Assembly (NCBI GenBank): GCA_029959615.1
Contig: JASCOD010000001.1
Span: 992,001-1,056,000 of the forward strand
DNA length: 64,000 nucleotides
Direction: 5' to 3'
From: Flavobacteriaceae bacterium PS02338
Lineage (GTDB): Bacteria; Bacteroidota; Bacteroidia; Sphingobacteriales; Sphingobacteriaceae
The position numbers and the translations under genes were made by a program. Positions 46,181 to 53,762 of the stretch are shown here, piece by piece (the stretch's first letter is position 1; each line of letters opens with the position of its first letter). The notes under the pieces were generated by a model. The model ran no database searches. It was not told the origin of the DNA and worked only from the letters and a program-made list of their open reading frames with translations.

Positions 46181-47308
46181 ATGAGAAAATTATATATCAA
46201 TAATAGAGCATTTGTGGTCATTACATTTTTAGTAATTGCTACAAGTTTAACATTCTCTTCATGTTCCAAAAAAAATGAGACTGATGTTGTTGGCGAAACC
46301 ACAAATTTAGATGAAGTTTTTGCAGCGAGATTGCAGAGCCAGATAGATGCTATTAACGGCTTAATTAATGGTTCTGTGTTTGGCGATAAGCAAGGGAATT
46401 ATCCGCTTGGTAGCAAAAATATTTTAACAGATAGGTTGGCCTACTTGGAAGAAGCTTTAGAAAAGTTAAAGAATGGAACTAAAAAGCTGTTAAAAATAGA
46501 TATGGATAATATCATTTTAGATACAAATACAGCTTTAGATAGATTTAGGGCAACCGTTCTTACTGCCGATTTCGTATCAGAACCGGCCGAATTGTATGTG
46601 GAGGGCAAGTCTGGAGGTTATATAGATTTTGGTGCTAGTCCAGATTTTTCAACTTTCGACAGTGGTTTTACAGTAGAATTTTGGGTTAAATTTGCCAGTT
46701 TAGGTAATTTCGATTTTATCCTTTCCACTTTTATCGATAACAATAATCCCTCAGATAGATACCGTTACGGTTGGGCTTCTAACTTTTTTGGCGAAGGAGG
46801 GAATTCTTTGATTAGAATGACCTATGCTATAGGTAAAGAAGGGCTTTTTGAGCCAGGTATTAATGGTTTTAATACCACAAATCAGTGGATACATTTGGCT
46901 TACGTTTGGAATCCTGCAAAATTTACTGATGGCAACTCAGTTCCAGCTACATTTAAAATGTATATCAACGGTGGGTTGGTAAAATCTGAAGATTGGGGAA
47001 ATACCAATTATACACCAAATGCCAAAACATCTATGGTTGGGTTTAACTATACTAATTTCGATGGTTCTATCGCTACCGATGGTAAAGGCACTAACGGAAC
47101 AATGAAGCATGTGCATATCTGGAATAAAGTAAAAACGCAAGCCGAGTTACAGAATATTATGAACTCGCCCCAAACTGTAACTGGAAGAGAAACAGACTTG
47201 GTAGCAGGCTGGAAATTCACAGAAACTGTAGCCGACGAAACCAATATTGCAGACCTTACTGGTAAACACAGTGCCAAAATTAGAGGAAATCACAGTTGGA
47301 TTAAATAG
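46181..47308 (+). CDS. DUF4972/LamG-domain surface lipoprotein, copy 2
   Basis: A 375-residue lipoprotein (Cys28 in LTFSSC) with the same layout as the one at 43.6 kb: helical N-terminal part, then a LamG domain from about 135 (SGGYIDFGASPDFSTF; GFTVEFWVKFASLGNFDFIL). The two LamG parts are very similar while the N-terminal parts have drifted, so they arose by duplication, with the SGNH gene between them. Probable glycan-binding surface protein. Confidence 0.75.
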   Translation: MRKLYINNRAFVVITFLVIATSLTFSSCSKKNETDVVGETTNLDEVFAARLQSQIDAINGLINGSVFGDKQGNYPLGSKNILTDRLAYLEEALEKLKNGTKKLLKIDMDNIILDTNTALDRFRATVLTADFVSEPAELYVEGKSGGYIDFGASPDFSTFDSGFTVEFWVKFASLGNFDFILSTFIDNNNPSDRYRYGWASNFFGEGGNSLIRMTYAIGKEGLFEPGINGFNTTNQWIHLAYVWNPAKFTDGNSVPATFKMYINGGLVKSEDWGNTNYTPNAKTSMVGFNYTNFDGSIATDGKGTNGTMKHVHIWNKVKTQAELQNIMNSPQTVTGRETDLVAGWKFTETVADETNIADLTGKHSAKIRGNHSWIK

Positions 47309-47350
47309 TCATATAAATAAAAAAGCAGTACCGTATTAGAAATAGAAAAC

Positions 47351-47391
47351 GGCTACGAATTGAGGATGTTTTTCGCCTCAAATAGGTAGCC
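47351..47391 (+). repeat. two-part hairpin in front of the GH92 gene
   Basis: Outer stem ggctac (47351-47356) with gtagcc (47386-47391) encloses an inner stem ttgagg (47360-47365) with cctcaa (47376-47381). No T-run follows. It could be an mRNA processing or stability element inside the operon. Confidence 0.45.
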
Positions 47392-47409
47392 CCTTAATCA
47401 GTTTTTCCC

Positions 47410-49644
47410 ATGTTAAAGTTAGTTTTAGGATACTTTCAGATTGTTGCCATCATGTTGATCTTTTGTGTTGGGCAGGCTTTTGCTCAACAGCAAACGAGCT
47501 ATATAGATTATGTAAACCCCTATATGGGAAACATAAGTCATCTACTGGTGCCAACTTTTCCAACCATACATATTCCAAATAGTATGCTAAGGGTATATCC
47601 GCAACGCGATGATTTTACGGGTGATAGACTGCATGGACTACCATTAATTGTAACCAGCCACAGAGGTAAATCGGCTTTTAATTTAAGTCCGTACAGTGGC
47701 TCTTTATCAAATACTAGTACTGTTTTAAGTTACAGCTATGATAATGAAAAGTTAAAACCATATACCTATTCGGCATATCTAGACGAAGCTAAGATAGATG
47801 TTGAATACGCAGTTTCTGAACAATCGGCAATCTATCAGTTTAACTTTGAACAATCTGGTGAATCGCATCTTCGTTTTAATGCCAACGATGGAGAAGTAAG
47901 TTGGGATGGAAATGGTATATCAGGAAAGCAAAATATAGGAAATAATACATGGGTGTATATTTATGCCGTTCCCAATGCAAAACCAAAAGCTATACAGACT
48001 TTAGAAAAGGGTGCTTGGCAAAACAAGCAAGCCGCAAATGGCGAAACCGCCTGTATAGACCTAACATTTACTGAGGGAACTAAAAATATATTGTTCAAAT
48101 ATGGCATCTCATTCATCAGTAGCCAACAAGCTAAAACCAATTTAGCAAGGGAGATTAGAGGTTTTGATTTGGCGCAAGTAAAACAAGTTGCTCGCCAAAA
48201 GTGGAACAATGCTTTGTCCAAAATTTCGGTTGAAACCAATAACCAGAACGATAAAACAATTTTCTATACTTCTTTATACCGCACTTTAGAGAGACCAGTT
48301 AAAATATCAGAAGATGGTCAATATTTTTCGGCTTTCGATGGAAAAGTGCATGCTGATAATGGTATTCCATTTTATACAGATGATTGGATTTGGGACTCTT
48401 ACAGAGCCCATCATCCTTTAAATGTGCTAATAGACCCAAAGAAAGAGAGTGATATTTTAAATTCTTTTATACGCATGTCGGCCCAAATGAAGGAGTTTTG
48501 GTTACCAACTTTCCCAGAAATTAATGGCGATAGTCGTAGAATGAACTCTAACCATGGAGTGGCTACTATTTTAGATGCTTATCAAAAAGGAATAAAAGGT
48601 TTTGATTTAAAAGAGGCATATAGAGCTGCAAAGGGTGCAATAACAGAAAAAACTTTGGCTCCTTGGTCTGGTAAACCAGCTGGACAATTAGATGATTTCT
48701 TTAAAAAACACGGTTATATTCCTGCTTTGTATGATAGTGAAAAAGAAACTATTGCCGAAGTAGATGGTTTTGAACGTAGACAACCTGTAGCCGTAACACT
48801 CGGTACATCTTACGATTTGTGGTGTCTAGCTCAAATTGCCAAAATTTTAGGTTACGAAGAAGATTATCAAAATTTTAGCAAACAATCACTTAACTATAGA
48901 AATCTCTTTAACCCAGAAACCAAGTTTTTTCATCCAAAAGATGATAAAGGAAGTTTTTTAAGTCCTTTCGATTACGTTTTTTCTGGTGGGCAAGGTGCTC
49001 GAGGCGCCTATGGCGAAAATAATGGTTGGATTTACCGTTGGGATGTACAACATAATATTCCAGACCTGATTAACCTAATGGGTGGCAAAAATACTTTTGT
49101 TAAAGAGTTGGACAATATGTTTAACCAACCTTTGGGAAAATCTAAATTCGATTTTTATGCCCAATTGCCAGATCATACGGGCAACGTAGGACAGTTTTCG
49201 ATGGCGAACGAACCATCTTTACATATTCCTTACCTGTATAACTATGCAGGTGCTGCATGGAAAACACAAAAAAGGGTAAAGAAATTAATTAGAGAATGGT
49301 TTAGAAATGACTTAATGGGGATGCCTGGCGACGAAGATGGGGGAGGGATGTCATCATTTGTGGTGTTTTCTCAACTTGGTTTTTATCCAGTTACACCTGG
49401 GAAACCTGTTTATAGCATAGGAACGCCATTTTTCGATAAAGCAACTATGCAATTGCCAAATGGTAAAACCTTTTTAGTAAAAGCAGTTAATATTTCAGAA
49501 GACCATAAATACATAGCATCTGCAAAATTAAATGGTAGAGCTTTAACAAAACCTGAAATTACACATCAACAACTATTACAAGGAGGTGTGTTAGAATTGG
49601 TAATGAGCGAAAAACCAACCAGTTTGTGGGTAGACAAAAACTAA
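47410..49644 (+). CDS. GH92 exo-alpha-mannosidase
   Basis: A 744-residue exported GH92 enzyme, signal peptide 1-25 (FAQQQ). GH92 enzymes are calcium-dependent inverting exo-alpha-mannosidases of two domains: an N-terminal beta-sandwich (about 28-260, starting YIDYVNPYMGNI) and an (alpha/alpha)6 barrel (about 275-735). The general acid is present as Glu601 in MANEPSLHIPYLYNY, and the base motif is GDEDGGG (641-647). The N-terminal sequence is of the 'VNPYMGNISHLLVPTFPT' type, different from the classic GH92 start at 53.8 kb, so the two belong to different subfamilies. It gives the operon its mannan/N-glycan assignment. Confidence 0.9.
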   Translation: MLKLVLGYFQIVAIMLIFCVGQAFAQQQTSYIDYVNPYMGNISHLLVPTFPTIHIPNSMLRVYPQRDDFTGDRLHGLPLIVTSHRGKSAFNLSPYSGSLSNTSTVLSYSYDNEKLKPYTYSAYLDEAKIDVEYAVSEQSAIYQFNFEQSGESHLRFNANDGEVSWDGNGISGKQNIGNNTWVYIYAVPNAKPKAIQTLEKGAWQNKQAANGETACIDLTFTEGTKNILFKYGISFISSQQAKTNLAREIRGFDLAQVKQVARQKWNNALSKISVETNNQNDKTIFYTSLYRTLERPVKISEDGQYFSAFDGKVHADNGIPFYTDDWIWDSYRAHHPLNVLIDPKKESDILNSFIRMSAQMKEFWLPTFPEINGDSRRMNSNHGVATILDAYQKGIKGFDLKEAYRAAKGAITEKTLAPWSGKPAGQLDDFFKKHGYIPALYDSEKETIAEVDGFERRQPVAVTLGTSYDLWCLAQIAKILGYEEDYQNFSKQSLNYRNLFNPETKFFHPKDDKGSFLSPFDYVFSGGQGARGAYGENNGWIYRWDVQHNIPDLINLMGGKNTFVKELDNMFNQPLGKSKFDFYAQLPDHTGNVGQFSMANEPSLHIPYLYNYAGAAWKTQKRVKKLIREWFRNDLMGMPGDEDGGGMSSFVVFSQLGFYPVTPGKPVYSIGTPFFDKATMQLPNGKTFLVKAVNISEDHKYIASAKLNGRALTKPEITHQQLLQGGVLELVMSEKPTSLWVDKN

Positions 49645-49684
49645 AATTAATAACCCAAATTATAAACCTTTAAATTTTAGTCTG

Positions 49685-51274
49685 ATGAACAAAAAACTTT
49701 ACTTAACCTTATTTTTTGCCATAGCATTAATGACAAAATTATTCGCACAAACCAAAGTAGTGCTTGATAATTGTGATGCCACGACTGGCTGGAATGCTTC
49801 GGGAGCTATTACACTTGATAATGTAGATTTTAAGGAAGGCGGCGCAAGTGTGGTTTCTACAAATGCCAATCCAGAGCGTTTTGTAAAAGTGTTTTCTACG
49901 CCAATTAATACAGGAGTAACTAAAGCTAATGGTTATTTCTCCTTTTGGTTTTATGTGTCTGATATTTCTGGTATAGATTTAGGCCCCACAGCAGATGGGC
50001 AAATTGAAATATCAAGTTCTGGAGGAGCAGATGTTAACGAGTATAGTTGGCAAACTAGAGATGTTTTTAGTAATGGAAAACTGCAAAGTGGATGGAATAA
50101 AATTATGCTAAAGCTTAGCGATGCAAATACTGTTGGTGGCGATGCGAACTTATCGGCTATTAACTTTTTTAGAATATACCTTTTCAGTGGTAGCCTAGTA
50201 ACAAAAATTGATAATATTATTTTTTATTCTCCAGCAAGTAATGTGTTCGATAATTGTGATGTTCTTTCAGCTGATTGGGATGGCGCAACTTCTTTTAAGG
50301 TAGATGCAACTGATTATAAAGAAGGTGAAGCATCTATACTGAACGATGGAAGTACGAACGAGTTACGTTTCAGAAAAACAACAGCTACACCGTTTAATAC
50401 TGGCGTTACAAAGGCTAATGGTTATTTGGCATTCTGGTTGTATGTATCTGATGTAACCAAAATACAAACAGCACCTGATGGTGGACAAATAGAGATTTCT
50501 AGTAATAGTGCAGGTAACGACACCCAAGAGTTTAATTGGGTCGTAAGTGATTTCTTACCCCAGTGGCAAAATGGTTGGAATAAAGTGGTATTGAAAATAA
50601 GCGATGCCCATGTTAGCGGTGGCGAAGCAGATTTGTCGGCAATTAATTATTTCAGAATCTACTTCTTCTCAACAGCACAAATTGTAACCAAACTAGATAA
50701 TATTGTGTTCACAACAGATCCAAATGTGTTGCCTGTAACTTTAAAATCTTTTTCGGCAGGTATTAAAAACGGACAAGCAAAAATTGATTGGGAGACTGTG
50801 ACAGAAACCAATAGTTCGCACTTTGAAGTATTACGTTCTACTAATGCAGTAAATTATATCTTGGTGAAATCGGTTAAATCTCAAGGAACGGCATCAAGTT
50901 ATTCGATAATTGATAACAACTCAACAAGTGGAATTAATTATTACAAACTATTGCAATATGATAATGATGGAAAAGTAAATGATTTGGGGGTTAAAGCACT
51001 AAACTTTAGTCTAGATAATGTGGCAAATGCTTTAATTTATCCAACTCATGTGACAGATGAGCTTAATATAAAATTAAAAGGTTATACAGGTAAATATATA
51101 ATTGTTTCATTAACCGATTTATCTGGGAAAAATATATTTAAAAAAGACATAATGTTGGCTGCTGGTCAAGATGTAGTTTCCCTTACAAATGAATTTTCAT
51201 TTTTGAAAGGTGTTTACGTGTTGCATGTTAGCGGTACCACATTAAAGAAATCAGCGAAATTGGTTTTTAATTAA
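49685..51274 (+). CDS. T9SS-exported protein with two tandem repeats, candidate carbohydrate-binding
   Basis: A 529-residue protein: signal peptide (1-21), two tandem copies of a ~165-residue beta-rich domain (about 22-180 and 183-345, each starting with a V-DNCD motif and containing GVTKANGY and SGW/NGWNK..LK.SDA), then a linker (LPVTLKSFSAGIKNG) and a type A C-terminal secretion signal ending in KSAKLVFN. The repeats look like lectin or carbohydrate-binding modules; family not recognised. The C-terminal domain predicts release through the type IX system to the cell surface. Last gene of the operon; a weak terminator follows. Confidence 0.75.
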   Translation: MNKKLYLTLFFAIALMTKLFAQTKVVLDNCDATTGWNASGAITLDNVDFKEGGASVVSTNANPERFVKVFSTPINTGVTKANGYFSFWFYVSDISGIDLGPTADGQIEISSSGGADVNEYSWQTRDVFSNGKLQSGWNKIMLKLSDANTVGGDANLSAINFFRIYLFSGSLVTKIDNIIFYSPASNVFDNCDVLSADWDGATSFKVDATDYKEGEASILNDGSTNELRFRKTTATPFNTGVTKANGYLAFWLYVSDVTKIQTAPDGGQIEISSNSAGNDTQEFNWVVSDFLPQWQNGWNKVVLKISDAHVSGGEADLSAINYFRIYFFSTAQIVTKLDNIVFTTDPNVLPVTLKSFSAGIKNGQAKIDWETVTETNSSHFEVLRSTNAVNYILVKSVKSQGTASSYSIIDNNSTSGINYYKLLQYDNDGKVNDLGVKALNFSLDNVANALIYPTHVTDELNIKLKGYTGKYIIVSLTDLSGKNIFKKDIMLAAGQDVVSLTNEFSFLKGVYVLHVSGTTLKKSAKLVFN

Positions 51275-51286
51275 ACCTAAATAAAG

Positions 51287-51311
51287 AACTGTTTTGGTTT
51301 GCAGTTTTTTT
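51287..51311 (+). terminator. weak intrinsic terminator of the mannan operon
   Basis: Stem aactg (51287-51291) with cagtt (51302-51306) followed by a T-run. Only 5 bp, so modest support. Confidence 0.45.
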
Positions 51312-51339
51312 GTATAAAAGTAAAATTCGCTGTGTAGAT

Positions 51340-51402
51340 AGAGAAGGTATTAACTGAAGGTCTGTTTTAATGATTAAGATGTATCGAAAAAATACCTTCT
51401 CT
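51340..51402 (+). promoter_or_regulatory. 12-bp perfect inverted repeat upstream of the ROK operon
   Basis: agagaaggtatt (51340-51351) with aataccttctct (51391-51402), 39 bases between. It ends 65 bases before the ROK start codon. It may be a two-site operator or a leader hairpin; the sequence alone does not tell. Confidence 0.5.
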
Positions 51403-51466
51403 TATAATGTTTTAGCCCATTTCTCATTGTTCTCAATCGAAGGAATAACTTATAAGTAATAATAAT

Positions 51467-52333
51467 ATGAAAAATAATCTTAGTAGATACATTCTAGGCG
51501 CCGATATTGGTGGATCGCACATTACGGCTGCTGTTGTGGATGTAGGAAATAAGATGCTGTTGAAGGATACGTACGTACGAGAACACTTAAACACCAATGG
51601 TTCAGTAGACGAGATTATCAGAGACTGGACAGAAGTAGTCAAGAAATCTATTGCCCTGGCTGGAGTACAGGTTGCCAAGATCGGCTTTGCCCTTCCCGGT
51701 CCCTTCGACTACAAGAACGGGATTTCCTATATCAAGGATCAGGGCAAGTATGATAACCTATGTGGGTTGAACGTAAAAGAGAAACTGGCCAACGCTTTAA
51801 ACCTATCCCTAAATAACATTGTATTTGATAACGATGCGGCCTGTTTCCTGCGTGGAGAGATCTTTTCTGGTAATGCAAAGGATGGTGTAAACCTGTTGGG
51901 CCTAACCCTGGGCACCGGATTGGGTTCTGTAGTATCTGCCAACGGAACTGTTAAAGACGCTGCGTTATGGTGCTCTACCTTTAAAGATGGCATAGCCGAA
52001 GACTATCTTTCTACCCGATGGTTTTTAAAACGCTATCAAGAACTCACGGGAGAAAAAGCAAAGGACGTGAGGCATATCTGCGAAATAGCACCACAGGAAA
52101 CCTTAGAGGTTATTTTCAACGAGTTCTGCGATAACCTTGCGGATTTCCTTAGTGTACAAATAGATAAATACCTGCCCGAAGAGATTATCATAGGCGGCAA
52201 TATCACCAAGGCATCGAGGCATTTCCTGGTGAAACTGTCCAAACAAATCTCTATTCCCATAAAAATAGCGGTACTGGGAGAGAATTCAGCACTACTCGGT
52301 GCAGCAAGCAGATCACTTAACCTTAACCACTAA
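51467..52333 (+). CDS. ROK-family sugar kinase, probable mannokinase
   Basis: A 288-residue cytosolic kinase that would phosphorylate a hexose with ATP. The phosphate-binding motif is GADIGGSH (about 11-18), followed by IGFALPGPFDY, the second phosphate loop LTLGTGLGS and a C-terminal IIIGGNITKA. The ROK zinc motif (CxCGxxGCxE) is missing; at that place the sequence reads WCSTFKDGIAEDYLS, so this is a zinc-free ROK subtype. Mannose is the likely substrate because the next genes are a sugar permease, a GH92 and a type II mannose-6-phosphate isomerase-like cupin. The next gene starts 3 bases after the stop. From here on the DNA is visibly GC-richer than the operon to the left. Confidence 0.85.
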   Translation: MKNNLSRYILGADIGGSHITAAVVDVGNKMLLKDTYVREHLNTNGSVDEIIRDWTEVVKKSIALAGVQVAKIGFALPGPFDYKNGISYIKDQGKYDNLCGLNVKEKLANALNLSLNNIVFDNDAACFLRGEIFSGNAKDGVNLLGLTLGTGLGSVVSANGTVKDAALWCSTFKDGIAEDYLSTRWFLKRYQELTGEKAKDVRHICEIAPQETLEVIFNEFCDNLADFLSVQIDKYLPEEIIIGGNITKASRHFLVKLSKQISIPIKIAVLGENSALLGAASRSLNLNH

Positions 52334-52336
52334 AGC

Positions 52337-53743
52337 ATGGAAAACCATAACAAACCATCTAGTCCAACCATATCCCTAATTACGCTAACCTCATTATTCT
52401 TTATGTGGGGCTTTATCACCTGCATGAACGATATCCTTATTCCGCACCTGAAGGAACTTTTTAATCTGAGCTACCTGCAGGCCATGCTGGTACAGTTCTG
52501 TTTCTTTGGCGCCTATTTCATCGGATCGCTCATCTATTTCCTTATTTCCTATTTCTATACCGACCCGATCAATAAGATTGGCTATAAGAACGGCATTTTA
52601 TTGGGACTTGTGGTATCGGCCATAGGCTGTGCACTGTTCTACCCCGCGGCAGAATTTGTAACCTACCCACTCTTCCTTTCCGCATTTTTTATCCTCGGGC
52701 TGGGCTTTACCCTGCTACAGATCACGGCCAATCCATTTGTGGCACTTTTAGGTGATGAAAGCAGTGCATCGGGACGATTGAACATGGTACAGGGCTTCAA
52801 CTCATTGGGTACCACTATTGCCCCAATTATTGGCGGCTACATGATCTTCGAGCTTTTTGCCCATGGACAGGAGATCACCGGACAGGAGACCAAATATCCA
52901 TACCTGGTATTTGCGGCCATATTTATCCTCCTTTTCGGGATCGTAAAACTGGTCAACCTGCCCGTATTCGAAAACAGGGACGAAACCGTAAAAGGTTGGG
53001 GTGCCCTAAAGTTTCCACAGCTAAAACTGGGAGCATTAAGTATATTCTGCTATGTGGGTGCCGAGGTAACCATCGGCAGTTTCCTGATCAACTTTTTGAA
53101 ACTTCCCGAAACATTGAACCTCACCGAAGCTGCGGCAAAAAACTATCTGGCCCTGTATTGGGGCGGAGCAATGATCGGTAGGTTTTTGGGGGCGATATCT
53201 TTAAACCAGACGATCAGTGCCTCTAAAAAATTTCTGTACATGCTGGGTGCGGCAACAGCCATCTTCCTCCTCATTTTAGGTATAGTAGATCTACCGTTTA
53301 ACGAAATAGCCGTATTCCCGGTACTGATCATATTCAATCTGGCAGCCTTTTACCTCGGCCGTTCATTTGCTTCACAGACCCTGTTGCTTTTTGCATTGAT
53401 CAACGTAATCCTTCTTTTGGTAGCGGTGTTTGGCGGTGGTGCCACTGCGGTGTGGGCATTGATCGCCATTGGCCTGTTCAACTCGGTAATGTGGTCCAAT
53501 ATCTTCACGCTGTCAATTTCTGGACTAAAGGAATACACCAGCCAGGGTTCTTCCCTGTTGGTGATGGCCATATTGGGCGGCGCACTCGTACCATTGATAC
53601 AGGGTGCCATTGCCGATACCTACGGACTAAGGCTATCTTTCCTTTTGCCGGTTATCTGCTACCTGTACCTGGTCTACTTTGGCTATTTCTGCAAGACCAG
53701 GAAACTGGATGTAGCGGGCGGTACAATCATGTCAGGGCATTAA
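52337..53743 (+). CDS. FucP/GluP-type sugar:H+ symporter (MFS)
   Basis: A 468-residue inner-membrane transporter with about 12 helices. The N-terminal block (LFFMWGFITCMNDILIPHLK) is the hallmark of the FHS family (FucP, GluP, NagP), which imports fucose, glucose/galactose, mannose or GlcNAc with protons. A conserved TANPF-type motif is present (LQITANPFVALLG). Coupled to the ROK gene by a 3-base gap. Mannose is the likely substrate by context; the family alone does not decide this. Confidence 0.87.
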   Translation: MENHNKPSSPTISLITLTSLFFMWGFITCMNDILIPHLKELFNLSYLQAMLVQFCFFGAYFIGSLIYFLISYFYTDPINKIGYKNGILLGLVVSAIGCALFYPAAEFVTYPLFLSAFFILGLGFTLLQITANPFVALLGDESSASGRLNMVQGFNSLGTTIAPIIGGYMIFELFAHGQEITGQETKYPYLVFAAIFILLFGIVKLVNLPVFENRDETVKGWGALKFPQLKLGALSIFCYVGAEVTIGSFLINFLKLPETLNLTEAAAKNYLALYWGGAMIGRFLGAISLNQTISASKKFLYMLGAATAIFLLILGIVDLPFNEIAVFPVLIIFNLAAFYLGRSFASQTLLLFALINVILLLVAVFGGGATAVWALIAIGLFNSVMWSNIFTLSISGLKEYTSQGSSLLVMAILGGALVPLIQGAIADTYGLRLSFLLPVICYLYLVYFGYFCKTRKLDVAGGTIMSGH

Positions 53744-53762
53744 CCTCTAATACTATAACTCT

